64,000 nucleotides of DNA from Erythrobacter sp. YT30 (GTDB lineage Bacteria; Pseudomonadota; Alphaproteobacteria; Sphingomonadales; Sphingomonadaceae): NCBI RefSeq assembly GCF_001542875.1, contig NZ_LMAF01000001.1, positions 248,001 to 312,000 on the forward strand, written 5' to 3'. Below, one piece after another: positions 9,877 to 18,496 of the stretch. The notes under the pieces were generated by a model, which was given only the letters and a program-made list of their open reading frames with translations, was not told the DNA's origin and searched no databases. The position numbers and the translations under genes were made by a program. Within the stretch, counting starts at the first letter, position 1; every line of letters begins with the position of its first letter.

Positions 9877-10869
9877 ATGGCGACTCTGCACACACCTGAA
9901 ACTATACCTTCCGAACTGCACGGCTCAGACAATCCTGGCGCTCATCCCGAATGGCAATATCTCGATCTGATGCGGCGCATTTGGGAAGAGGGTGATGAGC
10001 GCGTTGATCGCACCGGCGTTGGCACGCGTTCGGTGTGTGGGGCGCAGTTGAGGTTCGATCTCGCTGATGGCGCGATGCCGCTGCTGACCACAAAGCGTGT
10101 TTACTGGAAAACGGCGACGCGCGAGATGCTTTGGTTCCTTACTGGTGACACCAATATCAGACCGCTGGTGCTGCAAGGCGTCAAAATCTGGAATGAATGG
10201 CCGCATGCCCGCTACGTCAAGGAAACTGGCGAGGACATCAGCCTAGATGATTTCGTCGCACGCATTGCCGATGACGAGACGTTTGCAAAGCGCTGGGGCG
10301 ATCTTGGCCCTGTTTATGGCAAGCAATGGGTCGATTGGCCAACCTATCGATATCGGAAGGATGGCCTTTACGAGAGGGGTGAGGGCATCAATCAGGTTGC
10401 CGAAGTCGTCGAAAGCCTCAAGTCCAATCCCGGAAGCCGCCGCCACATAATCGAGGGCTGGAATGTGGCGGAACTTGACCGGATGGCCTTGCCGCCGTGC
10501 CACAAAACCTATCAGTTTCATGTCAGCGGAAGCGGCGAGGATGCTCGCCTCAATTGCGTGCTCTATCAGCGGTCCTGCGATGTCGCTTTGGGCCTCCCGT
10601 TCAATCTGTGGTCAGCCGCGTTACTCACGCGCATGATGGCTGATCAGACGGGCATGAAACCGGGCGAACTCGTATGGACGGGCGGCGATGTGCACTTGTA
10701 CCTCAATCACGCGCATTTGATCGAAGAACAGCTGACTCGGCAGCCCCAGGGCAACCCCACTCTCGCAATCACGCGAAAGCCTGAAACAATTTTCGATTAC
10801 CAAATCGAGGATTTTGAGGTGAATGATTACGCGCCGCTGCCCCCAATCAAGGCACCTGTTGCGGTGTGA
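9877..10869 (+). CDS. thyA: Thymidylate synthase ThyA
   Basis: ThyA methylates dUMP to dTMP with 5,10-methylene-tetrahydrofolate. The protein is about 330 residues from the ATG at 9877 (MATLHTPE). The catalytic cysteine is C208 in LPPCHKTYQFHV, followed by RSCDVALGLPFN and HLYLNHAHLI. It is longer than E. coli ThyA (264), with an insertion in the middle (ISLDDFVARIADDE and onward), as in long-form ThyA enzymes. An upstream ATG at 9826 exists but the first 17 codons do not look like family sequence. No dfrA follows; the next genes are bkd. Confidence 0.96.
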   Translation: MATLHTPETIPSELHGSDNPGAHPEWQYLDLMRRIWEEGDERVDRTGVGTRSVCGAQLRFDLADGAMPLLTTKRVYWKTATREMLWFLTGDTNIRPLVLQGVKIWNEWPHARYVKETGEDISLDDFVARIADDETFAKRWGDLGPVYGKQWVDWPTYRYRKDGLYERGEGINQVAEVVESLKSNPGSRRHIIEGWNVAELDRMALPPCHKTYQFHVSGSGEDARLNCVLYQRSCDVALGLPFNLWSAALLTRMMADQTGMKPGELVWTGGDVHLYLNHAHLIEEQLTRQPQGNPTLAITRKPETIFDYQIEDFEVNDYAPLPPIKAPVAV

Positions 10870-10943
10870 TTCCCCGCGCTTGACCGAGGGTTTTGGCTGG
10901 CATACCCGCATGCCTGCAACGCTGCTTTTGGGAGAGCATAGCT

Positions 10944-12257
10944 ATGGCCGACAAGGCCGATCCGAAGCCTTCAGGAGATAACCGCCCCGCGCTCGCACTA
11001 CACGTGCCAGAGCCCAAGTTTCGCCCCGGCGATCAGGCGGACTTCTCCGATATCGACATCAGCGAACCCGGTGCTCAGCCGCGCCCTGATGAAGCGACCA
11101 AGCCCGAAGACATGAAAGAGCTCGCCTATGGTCTCGTCCGCGTGCTGGGCGATGACAATAAGGCGCACGGGCCATGGGATCCGAAACTCGATCCTGAAAC
11201 CCTTCGCACGATGCTCGGCCATATGGCGATGGTGCGCGCTTTTGATGAGCGGATGTTCCGCGGACAGCGGCAGGGCAAAACCTCGTTCTACATGAAATGT
11301 ACGGGCGAAGAGGCGACCAGTGTTGCCGCGTCTATGGCGCTTGCATCAGACGACATGGTCTTCCCGAGCTACCGCCAACAGGGAATTCTGATCGCGCGCG
11401 GTTATCCGCTGATCGAAATGATCAACCAGATCTACTCGAACAAGGGCGACAAGCTGAAAGGCCGCCAGCTTCCAATCATGTATTCAAGCCGCGAGCATTC
11501 GTTTTTCTCGATCTCAGGCAATCTCGCTACACAGACCCCGCAAGCGGTGGGCTGGGCGATGGCATCGGCGAGCAAAGGCGACAGCCGGATCGCCGCGACA
11601 TGGGTTGGTGAGGGATCAACCGCAGAAGGCGATTTCCACAGCGCCTGTACCTTCGCGACGGTTTATAATGCACCGGTTATCCTCAATGTTATCAACAACC
11701 AGTGGGCGATTTCGAGCTTCAGCGGTTTTGCTGGCGCAGAGCGGACAACCTTTGCCGCGCGCGCTCTGGGATATGGCCTTGCCGGGCTTCGCGTCGATGG
11801 AAACGATGCGCTTGCCTGTTATGCAGCGCAGCAATGGGCAGCGAACCGGGCGAGGGCCAATCAGGGGCCGACCCTGATCGAGTATTTCACGTACCGCGCA
11901 GAGGGGCATTCGACCTCGGATGATCCATCCGGTTATCGCAGCGCACAGGAACGCGAGGAATGGCCCCTGGGTGACCCAGTGACGCGCCTCAAGGATCACC
12001 TCATTGCAATCGGTGAATGGGATGAAGACCGTCAGGCCGCGATGGACAAGGCATGCGCTGAAGAGGTCAAAGCCACGACGAAGGAAGCCGAAAAGAATGG
12101 CATTCTGGGTCACGGTCTCCATCACCCGTTCCACACCATGTTTGAAGACGTGTTCGAGGAGCTGCCTTGGCACCTTGAAGAACAGGCCGAGCAGGCCACG
12201 CGAGAGCGCAAGATCAAATGGCCCGATCAGCATCCCATGGATGGAGCGGGAAAATGA
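10944..12257 (+). CDS. bkdA1: Branched-chain 2-oxoacid dehydrogenase E1 alpha subunit
   Basis: E1 alpha binds thiamine diphosphate and decarboxylates the 2-oxo acids of valine, leucine and isoleucine. The 437-residue protein has the ThDP motif GEGSTAEGDFH through NNQWAIS at about residues 222-252, and the phosphorylation-loop-like YRAEGHSTSDDPSGYR. The segment SFYMKCTGEEA and KGRQLPIMYSSRE follow the BkdA1 type rather than the pyruvate dehydrogenase type. The start ATG has GGAG at 10931-10934 upstream. The stop overlaps the next start (ATGA), so E1 alpha and beta are translationally coupled. Confidence 0.94.
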   Translation: MADKADPKPSGDNRPALALHVPEPKFRPGDQADFSDIDISEPGAQPRPDEATKPEDMKELAYGLVRVLGDDNKAHGPWDPKLDPETLRTMLGHMAMVRAFDERMFRGQRQGKTSFYMKCTGEEATSVAASMALASDDMVFPSYRQQGILIARGYPLIEMINQIYSNKGDKLKGRQLPIMYSSREHSFFSISGNLATQTPQAVGWAMASASKGDSRIAATWVGEGSTAEGDFHSACTFATVYNAPVILNVINNQWAISSFSGFAGAERTTFAARALGYGLAGLRVDGNDALACYAAQQWAANRARANQGPTLIEYFTYRAEGHSTSDDPSGYRSAQEREEWPLGDPVTRLKDHLIAIGEWDEDRQAAMDKACAEEVKATTKEAEKNGILGHGLHHPFHTMFEDVFEELPWHLEEQAEQATRERKIKWPDQHPMDGAGK

Positions 12258-13333
12258 ACGCGCAAACAAATACTCCAGCGCCAGTTGAAGGCGAGGCCCC
12301 GGACACCCCTGCGGTAAGCAGCAGACGCATCAACATGATCGAAGCGATCAACGAAGCGCTCGATGTGATGCTTGGGCGCGACGATGACGTGATCGTCATG
12401 GGTGAAGATGTCGGATATTTCGGTGGGGTGTTCCGCTGCACTGCTGGCCTTCAGGAAAAGCACGGCAAAACGCGCGTGTTCGACACGCCGATCTCGGAAT
12501 GCGGGATTATCGGCGTGGCTGTGGGGATGGGCGCCTATGGCCTCCGCCCCGTGCCTGAAATCCAGTTTGCCGACTACATCTACCCCGGCCTCGATCAGCT
12601 GATTTCCGAGGCTGCGCGGCTGCGTTATCGCTCAGCCACCGAATACATTGCACCAATGACGGTGCGCTCGCCATTTGGCGGCGGGATTTTTGGCGGGCAG
12701 ACGCACTCGCAATCGCCAGAAAGCCTGTTCACGCATGTCGCAGGATTGAAAACGGTGATCCCGGCAACGCCATATGACGCGAAGGGTCTGCTGATCGCGG
12801 CAATCGAAGACAATGACCCGGTCATCTTTTTCGAACCCAAGCGCATCTATAATGGCCCCTTCACAGGTTATTACGACAGCCCTGTCGAGCCGTGGAAGAA
12901 GCACCCCGACAGCGAAGTTCCTGAAGGCTATTACAAAATCCCGCTCGGCAAAGCGCGGCATGTGAGCGAGGGCGAAGAGCTGACCGTGCTGGCTTATGGC
13001 ACGATGGTTCATGTGGCCGAAGCGGTCTGCAAAAAGAAGGGCGTTGAAGCCGACATCCTTGATCTCAGAACGCTGGTGCCGCTCGATATTGAGGCGATTG
13101 AGGAGTCCGTCAAAAAGACCGGCAAGTGCCTCATAGTGCACGAAGCGACGCGCACGTCGGGCTTCGGTGCGGAGCTATCCGCGCTCGTCACGGAACGCTG
13201 TTTCTATCACCTAGAGGCTCCTGTTGAGCGCGTGACCGGCTTCGACACGCCGTATCCGCACAGCCTCGAATGGGCGTATTTCCCTGGCCCCGTCCGGATC
13301 GGCGAGGCCATCGACAAGATTCTTAGTGATTAG
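12254..13333 (+). CDS. bkdA2: Branched-chain 2-oxoacid dehydrogenase E1 beta subunit
   Basis: The 359-residue beta subunit pairs with E1 alpha to form the thiamine-dependent heterotetramer. Conserved features include MGEDVGYFGGVFR, FDTPISE, GLRPVPEIQFADYIYP, and HEATRTSGFGAE near the C terminus, all of transketolase beta type. The start ATG at 12254 sits inside the E1 alpha stop region. A non-homologous polar N-terminal stretch of about 25 residues precedes the conserved domain. The next gene, E2, lies 223 bases downstream behind its own putative control region. Confidence 0.94.
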   Translation: MNAQTNTPAPVEGEAPDTPAVSSRRINMIEAINEALDVMLGRDDDVIVMGEDVGYFGGVFRCTAGLQEKHGKTRVFDTPISECGIIGVAVGMGAYGLRPVPEIQFADYIYPGLDQLISEAARLRYRSATEYIAPMTVRSPFGGGIFGGQTHSQSPESLFTHVAGLKTVIPATPYDAKGLLIAAIEDNDPVIFFEPKRIYNGPFTGYYDSPVEPWKKHPDSEVPEGYYKIPLGKARHVSEGEELTVLAYGTMVHVAEAVCKKKGVEADILDLRTLVPLDIEAIEESVKKTGKCLIVHEATRTSGFGAELSALVTERCFYHLEAPVERVTGFDTPYPHSLEWAYFPGPVRIGEAIDKILSD

Positions 13334-13418
13334 GCGCGAGCAGGTGTTTCCTACAGGCGTTTCGGGTGCCACCGCCATGAAGCTTGATAGCTCTAAGGAA
13401 TGGAAAAATTTGGATAAG

Positions 13419-13511
13419 TGTCAACTTCGTATTTTTGGCGTTTTTATGATGAAAAACAAATATTTGAGGTCGAAATCTCCGGGTGACAGGCTGTCACCTT
13501 TGTCAACTTCG
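13419..13511 (+). promoter_or_regulatory. Putative operator region before the E2 gene: 17-bp palindrome plus direct repeats
   Basis: GGTGACAG-G-CTGTCACC at 13482-13498 is a perfect 8-bp inverted repeat with a 1-base centre. The 11-base string TGTCAACTTCG occurs at 13419-13429 and again at 13501-13511. All share the TGTCA core. The region separates the bkdA1A2 pair from bkdB and holds no gene. I infer binding of a regulator, probably dimeric, whose identity is unknown. Confidence 0.55.
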
Positions 13512-13556
13512 CAAGGCCTCTCGTGCGCTGACCGCACAACAAGGATGAATTGAACG

Positions 13557-14831
13557 ATGGCGAAATTCACATTCAACATGCCCGACGTGGGCGAGGGCGT
13601 GGCAGAGGCTGAGATCGTCGAATGGCACGTAAAGGTTGGCGATGCCGTTGAAGAGGACCAGCACCTCGTCGATGTGATGACCGACAAGGCGACGATCGAC
13701 ATCGAAAGCCCTGTTACTGGCAAAGTTACCGAAGTGGCGGGCGAATTGGGCGATACGATCGCTGTCGGATCGATGCTTCTGGTGATTGAGGTTGAGGGGG
13801 AAGTTGAGGAGGAGGTTGCCGAAGAAACGCCTGCTCCTGCTCCGGAGCCTGATGAAGCACCTGAGCCCGAAGTCAAATCAGAGCCGGCACCCGAACCAGC
13901 TCCTGCGCCAGCCCCTTCGCCTGAACCCAGCCCGACGCCTGCTCCTGTTGCGACAGCGGACAAAGTTCTCGCATCTCCAGCCGTGCGCAAGCGCGCCAAA
14001 GACCTCGGCATTCATCTGGGCGAAGTGAAGCCTGCTGCAGATGGCCGGGTCCGTCATGCCGATCTCGATCAATTCCTCGCCTACAATGCGGGCGGCGGTT
14101 TTGCAGCTCCCGGAAAAACGCGCGAAGATGAAGCGATCAAGGTTATCGGCCTTCGAAAGCGTATTGCGCAGAACATGGCAGCATCAAAGCGCCACATCCC
14201 GCACTTCACCTATGTCGAAGAATGCGATGTGACCGAGCTAGAGGCCTTGCGCGCCAATCTCAATTCCGCGCGCGGGCAAAAGCCAAAGCTCACCATGCTG
14301 CCGCTTATGATTGCCGCAATCACGCGGCTCATCCCCGACTTTCCGATGATCAATGCGCGCTATGATGACGAAGCAGGCGTGGTAACGCGCCATGGCGCAG
14401 TGCATCTGGGGATGGCAACGCAGACCGATAGCGGACTGATCGTGCCCGTCATTCGCAATGCTGAGAGCCGCAATCTGTGGCAGTTGGCGAGCGAGATCGG
14501 CCGTCTCGCCAATGCAGCGCGCGATGGATCGGCAAAGTCAGAAGAGCTTTCAGGCTCCACTCTGACAATCACTTCGCTTGGTCCTTTGGGCGGCGTTGCG
14601 ACCACTCCCGTTATCAACCGCCCCGAAGTCGCCATTATCGGCCCCAACCGCATTATCGAGCGCCCGATGTTCGTCACCGGACCTGATGGCAGTGAGCGGA
14701 TAGAGAAGCGCAAGCTGATGAATATCTCGATTTCTTGCGATCACCGCGTGGTTGATGGGTATGATGCTGCGAGCTTTATTCAAGAGATGAAGAAGCTCAT
14801 TGAGACGCCGGTTTTGCTGCTGGCGGATTAA
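13557..14831 (+). CDS. bkdB: Branched-chain 2-oxoacid dehydrogenase E2, lipoyl acyltransferase
   Basis: E2 moves the acyl group from E1 to coenzyme A. Domains of the 424-residue protein in order: one lipoyl domain (about 1-78, lipoylated K44 in VMTDKATIDI), a long Glu/Pro/Ala linker (about 80-135), an E1/E3-binding domain (LASPAVRKRAKDLGI, about 140-178) and the catalytic domain (about 195-424) with the active-site histidine H396 in DHRVVDG. No E3 lipoamide dehydrogenase gene is visible in the window, so E3 must come from elsewhere. It sits behind its own candidate control region but in line with bkdA1A2. Confidence 0.94.
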   Translation: MAKFTFNMPDVGEGVAEAEIVEWHVKVGDAVEEDQHLVDVMTDKATIDIESPVTGKVTEVAGELGDTIAVGSMLLVIEVEGEVEEEVAEETPAPAPEPDEAPEPEVKSEPAPEPAPAPAPSPEPSPTPAPVATADKVLASPAVRKRAKDLGIHLGEVKPAADGRVRHADLDQFLAYNAGGGFAAPGKTREDEAIKVIGLRKRIAQNMAASKRHIPHFTYVEECDVTELEALRANLNSARGQKPKLTMLPLMIAAITRLIPDFPMINARYDDEAGVVTRHGAVHLGMATQTDSGLIVPVIRNAESRNLWQLASEIGRLANAARDGSAKSEELSGSTLTITSLGPLGGVATTPVINRPEVAIIGPNRIIERPMFVTGPDGSERIEKRKLMNISISCDHRVVDGYDAASFIQEMKKLIETPVLLLAD

Positions 14832-14941
14832 TTTTGCAGGTTAGTTGGTGAGGGGCGTTGACAGCCTCTCACACGCGGCCTAATGGCGCTGCTCCCGGAG
14901 CGAAACAGTGCCTTTCAGGCTCGCTCAGGAACCACCCATGC

Positions 14942-15018
<77 letters not shown>

Positions 15019-15147
15019 CTTTTTTCGAAACAGTTTGTCGTGATTTGTCTGGTGTTGATCGCCGGATCTTGTGCGTCGATCGAGTGTGTATTGCTAGAAT
15101 AATACACCAACGTATCACTCTTCTGCAGAAATGCGTTTGAGGCTGAT

Positions 15148-16332
15148 ATGAAACTTCACCGATCATTCTTCGCTACGGCCGTAGTGCTCGCACTGACCTG
15201 GGTGTCTCCTACACTCGCGCAGCAACAAACGGCCCCAATTGATGCTGAAATACCGTCGAATTGGACAAGTCGATGGAATAGCAAGACAAGCTTATTGATC
15301 GCACAGCCGCAATCAGGCGCATCGAGCGCCCTTTTCCTAGGATTGCGTCCCGAAGGTGAGGTTCTCAACGCCGCTCGTATAGAGACATTTATCCAAGGCG
15401 TGATTGGCACGGGGGTTGAGCTAACGCGGGAGACGCCTTTGCGCGATGGAGCAATCTATCAATTCGCAGCAGCAAATGGCGCGCCCAGAGCAAAAGCGAT
15501 GGTGAAACGCCGCGATGGCACGACCGCGCTTGCTGTGCTGATCACCTCAGATCGCGGTTTAAGCGATGAAGCGGCTCTTCGCATGGTCGGCAATGCCGTT
15601 CGCTCAATTGCACCACGATCGAGCCTTGCTCGTGATGGTGCAGCTTTGAAGAAAGCGTCCGGATCAAGGGATGCGCGGCTCTTCGTCGGGGTGAAGTTTC
15701 GTCCAGCTTCCATGCCAGCAGGAGGGAGCGGCGTTACGCGATACAATTTGCTCCTCCTGCCGGATGGAACCGCCTATTCAGGCGTGCCGCCCAAAGGCGA
15801 ATTGCGACCGAGCAGGGCAAGTCTCGAAACGCATGCACAGCGGCGCGTTGGCAACTGGCGACAATCGGACCAGACCATTCAAGTGCAATGGCCCCAACGC
15901 ACCGGGCCGTTTGCCAATGAAACGTACAAGATAGGACAAAATTCACTCGAATTGCGCGGGACAAAGCTTAGCGAAGTTGCATGCCCACCTGGTGCGGTCC
16001 GCTTGAGCGGCGAATACCAGGCGACCACATCGCAATCGGTTGGTCCAGGAATTGGTGTGCCAGTGCAAGCTGGCATCTACTCTTCGCGCGCGATGCGTTT
16101 CACAAACGATGGCCGGATTTACACAGCGTCCCAAAGCGCCGTGTCTGGCCGTACCTCTGGCAGCTCTGGCGCGGGCACAGCCAATTCAGGTGAAAACGGC
16201 CGTTACCGCTGGCAGAACTGCCGGCTCGAGCTTGAATATGCTGGTCAGCGATCGGCTCACACTGCATTTTTCTGGCCCGGTGAAGGACGAAATTTGCTCG
16301 TCATTGATGGGCGGACTTTCACCCGAAGATAG
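15148..16332 (+). CDS. Secreted protein of unknown function
   Basis: I do not recognise this 394-residue protein. It starts with a signal peptide (MKLHRSFFATAVVLALTW, cleavage likely after PTLA). An N-terminal part of about 150 residues looks mixed alpha/beta. It is followed by a domain with short sequence blocks such as YNLLLLPDGTAYSGVPP, RVGNWRQSDQTIQVQW and RYRWQNCRLELEY, which read like repeated beta strands, and a Gly/Ser-rich stretch near residues 330-345. Two cysteines (in VACPPG and QNCRLE) could form a disulfide. It stands alone between tRNA-Asp and the convergent fau block, with a 130-base upstream region. Confidence 0.75.
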   Translation: MKLHRSFFATAVVLALTWVSPTLAQQQTAPIDAEIPSNWTSRWNSKTSLLIAQPQSGASSALFLGLRPEGEVLNAARIETFIQGVIGTGVELTRETPLRDGAIYQFAAANGAPRAKAMVKRRDGTTALAVLITSDRGLSDEAALRMVGNAVRSIAPRSSLARDGAALKKASGSRDARLFVGVKFRPASMPAGGSGVTRYNLLLLPDGTAYSGVPPKGELRPSRASLETHAQRRVGNWRQSDQTIQVQWPQRTGPFANETYKIGQNSLELRGTKLSEVACPPGAVRLSGEYQATTSQSVGPGIGVPVQAGIYSSRAMRFTNDGRIYTASQSAVSGRTSGSSGAGTANSGENGRYRWQNCRLELEYAGQRSAHTAFFWPGEGRNLLVIDGRTFTRR

Positions 16333-16347
16333 TGGATTTAATTAGTG

Positions 16348-16593
16348 CTACTCGTTTTCTTCCGGCGGCGCACTGGGAGCCGTCCAGCTCCCCGTTTCCA
16401 TCCAGATGAGGAAATTGCGCAAAGGCAGGAGCCAGATCACTCCGAGGATCAGGTATACGACCGTCTGTGCGCCTCCCGACCATCCGCCAATTACTTCTGG
16501 CGCATAGCGGGCAATCAAAATGGCATAGACCATGAGTACAAGGAAAAGGCCCACGATGCCCACTGGGATTCGCCATGTCGGGGTCTCGCGCAT
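16348..16593 (-). CDS. DUF2842 small membrane protein
   Basis: An 81-residue protein with two transmembrane helices (about 10-30 and 42-60). The start MRETPTWRIPVG and the WLLPLRNFLIWME segment match DUF2842, an uncharacterised family found in Alphaproteobacteria. It lies 16 bases after fau on the same strand, so it is probably the last gene of the zapA-6S-fau unit. Confidence 0.85.
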   Translation of the reverse strand: MRETPTWRIPVGIVGLFLVLMVYAILIARYAPEVIGGWSGGAQTVVYLILGVIWLLPLRNFLIWMETGSWTAPSAPPEENE

Positions 16594-16609
16594 CGGTTCT
16601 TAGTCTCTC

Positions 16610-17185
16610 TTAATCAAGGCCATAGAGGCGGGTTGGGGTGACGATGGCATCAAGCGTGACATCGTGCGATTCTGTCGGGAGATGCTCGACCAATTGAACA
16701 TCCCACGCCATTCCAATGGTCATCGCCTTGGGATGTTCCACGAGCCAGCGATCATAGTGCCCACCGCCCTGGCCAAGTCTGTCGCCTTGCGCGGTGAAAC
16801 CAATGAGGGGGACGAACACGATATCGGGAGTGAGCTGAGCAGCGGCCTTGCTGGGCTGTTTGATGTCAAAAGCGCCTGTTGTCAGATCGCTTTGGCTAAA
16901 AGGATCGGTGTGTTCGCGAAATGCCATGGGTGCATCCTGCGTCGCGAAGTACGGAAGCGCGATTCTGTGACCTTCCTCAGCAAAAAACCGCGCATAGCCG
17001 CCGGTTGGCGCTTCGGAACCGGTCGCATGATACAACCCGATGATGGCCTCCCCCTCTATATGGGCGAGAAGAGGGCGCGGCGGCCGATTGAAAAGCAGCG
17101 CACGAACCGCATCAGGTTGGGCCGCGGCGTGCTCTTTTCGTGTCGCCCGCAGGATCTTTCGCAAGGCCGACTTTGTGACTGTCAT
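16610..17185 (-). CDS. fau: 5-formyltetrahydrofolate cyclo-ligase
   Basis: Converts 5-formyl-THF to 5,10-methenyl-THF with ATP. The protein is about 191 residues from MTVTKSALRK at 17185; a start at 17221 would add 12 residues that do not match the usual KxxLRKxxRxxR opening. The family signatures PLIGFTAQGDRLGQGGGHYD (nucleotide and folate site) and the early ALRKILRATRKEH are present. It lies downstream of the 6S RNA gene, the order typical of proteobacteria. Confidence 0.93.
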   Translation of the reverse strand: MTVTKSALRKILRATRKEHAAAQPDAVRALLFNRPPRPLLAHIEGEAIIGLYHATGSEAPTGGYARFFAEEGHRIALPYFATQDAPMAFREHTDPFSQSDLTTGAFDIKQPSKAAAQLTPDIVFVPLIGFTAQGDRLGQGGGHYDRWLVEHPKAMTIGMAWDVQLVEHLPTESHDVTLDAIVTPTRLYGLD

Positions 17186-17301
17186 CAATTTCGGTCCCAA
17201 CTGATCCATCAGGACGGCCAAGCGCCCTTAATTCACTGCATATCGAGCAGGAAAAACAAGAAGATGACGGGACCACCATGGGTCGTTTGCACGGAAATCC
17301 T

Positions 17302-17319
17302 CTGACGCGAAAACGTCAG
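17302..17319 (-). terminator. Hairpin at the 3' side of the 6S RNA gene
   Basis: CTGACG and CGTCAG form a 6-bp stem around a 6-base loop containing TTTT on the minus strand. It follows the predicted end of 6S RNA and precedes fau. There is no long T tract after it, so it may be a processing or pausing structure rather than a full terminator. Confidence 0.45.
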
Positions 17320-17324
17320 GTGGG

Positions 17325-17458
17325 CGCCGTATACTCCGGTCCCCAGGTTCCATCCGAAGATGCAGTGGCCCATGTTCCAGAGCAGGGACAGCTCCCGTAG
17401 GAATGCTTATAGCCTCAGGGATATTCGATCGGCTCGTTCCGGGCAGCCCCGCCGATTG
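17325..17458 (-). ncRNA. ssrS: 6S RNA (SsrS), ends approximate
   Basis: 6S RNA mimics an open promoter and binds the housekeeping RNA polymerase in stationary phase. The 240-base gap between zapA and fau on the minus strand is the conserved 6S location. The sequence is GC-rich and structured: distal strands GTCCC and GGGAC can pair, terminal GGCG and CGCC can close the molecule, and CCTGAGGCTATAAGCATTCC gives a less paired central region. Location plus pairing support the call; ends are estimated. Confidence 0.72.
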
Positions 17459-17463
17459 CTTAT

Positions 17464-17925
17464 CTAAGCGTCTGATGCTGCGGCTTCAAGCGCGTCTGCT
17501 GCCGCTTCGGCGCGCGCGGCTAATGCCTCCAGTTTTGCGGCAAGTTCGGCATCATCGCCTTGATCCGTGCTAAACAAGTCGCCCGGAGATTTCGCAGCCT
17601 CGCTTACCTTGGCGACTTCCGCTTGAAGCGCTGCATTCTCATCGCGCAACTTCTCAATCTCCGCTTTCAATTCGGCCTTTTTACCCGATGGCTTTGGCGT
17701 GTCAGCATCTTTAGAGCCAGTCGCGCCGCGTGCTTCTGATAACTCGTCGGCCAGAAACAATGCTGCGAATACAAGGTTCTGCGTTTCCTGTGGTGCGCGC
17801 GCTTCGCCCAGTTGAGCGTACTTTTGATCGATCAGATCGGCGAGCTTTTGGATGTGTTCTTCTTCGCCGTCTGCGCATTCAACGGGATAGGTGCGCGGTC
17901 CGATCGTGACTTGCACTGTGCTCAT
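17464..17925 (-). CDS. zapA: ZapA, FtsZ-ring-associated cell division protein
   Basis: ZapA crosslinks FtsZ filaments. The N-terminal ZapA domain (VQVTIGPRTYPVECADGEEE to about residue 60, with LADLIDQKYAQL and LVFAALFLADEL) is followed by a long charged coiled coil and an alanine-rich tail. The total of 153 residues is longer than the roughly 100 of E. coli ZapA, which is common in Alphaproteobacteria. Its ATG overlaps the stop of the upstream small coiled-coil gene (TGATG). The 6S gene follows directly. Confidence 0.93.
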   Translation of the reverse strand: MSTVQVTIGPRTYPVECADGEEEHIQKLADLIDQKYAQLGEARAPQETQNLVFAALFLADELSEARGATGSKDADTPKPSGKKAELKAEIEKLRDENAALQAEVAKVSEAAKSPGDLFSTDQGDDAELAAKLEALAARAEAAADALEAAASDA

Positions 17926-18149
17926 CAGCTGTGATCCTCAATCAATTGATCGAGTTCGCGTAGCGTCTCACTCACTTCTTCGCGCAGTTTTTCATGTGCG
18001 TTGACGAGCGCAGTGACGCGTTCTGAGCTTGGCTCTGAAGGGGAAGGGGCAGCATCAGATTTCGTAGTAGAATGGGCCTCGGCAGCCTCAATCCTGGTCA
18101 AGGCAGCTTCGAGCCGCTCAAGCGCAATATCTATGTGCCTCCCGCCCAT
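17925..18149 (-). CDS. Small coiled-coil protein upstream of zapA
   Basis: A 74-residue acidic protein with two helical coiled-coil stretches (ALERLEAALTRIEAAEA and LVNAHEKLREEVSETLRELD) joined by a Ser/Pro/Thr linker. I chose MGGRHIDIALERLE at 18149; the frame is open to 18248, but the added residues look like upstream non-coding DNA. TGATG overlap with zapA indicates coupling and suggests a role in division, perhaps as a ZapA partner. That function is inferred from context only. Confidence 0.75.
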   Translation of the reverse strand: MGGRHIDIALERLEAALTRIEAAEAHSTTKSDAAPSPSEPSSERVTALVNAHEKLREEVSETLRELDQLIEDHS

Positions 18150-18496
18150 AATGCGCACTTTCTTATCAAGACGATGCAGGCATAGCAAAATTGTGATGCG
18201 TCCATATTGGGCCCTACTGTTGATAAGTGAGGGCGGTCGGTCGCTCATTTACAACACCTTACATCGAAGCCTTGCCAATGAACCTTACGGCCAGTGTCGG
18301 CAAAGCCCTGAACAACCGAGCGAATGAAAGGGGTAAGATGGCCTCTCGCGGTTGACCTCGTATTGAGGCTCGGCGATGGCAGGCACACAAGTCGAATCGC
18401 TCATTGCCAATCGTGCGTGGCCGCTGAAAATTCGGAGCGCACACTCCTTCCAAAACCACGGCAATGAAATGGGATCAGCAGGAGTGTTTTGCCCGC
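18150..18496. other. Divergent promoter region between the zapA block and tkt
   Basis: About 350 bases with no convincing gene. It must contain the promoters of the zapA unit and the tkt operon. I could not fix a clear -35/-10 pair on either strand, and I see no strong inverted repeat. Confidence 0.5.

Noticed and set aside
13421..14011. Minus-strand open frame of 196 codons rich in Ser/Gly/Ala opposite bkdB
   Set aside because: It is the mirror of the Pro/Ala/Glu linker and lipoyl domain of E2; no ribosome site and no family features.
17302..17319. Strong terminator for 6S RNA
   Set aside because: The stem is clear but no T tract follows, so it is listed only as a weak candidate.
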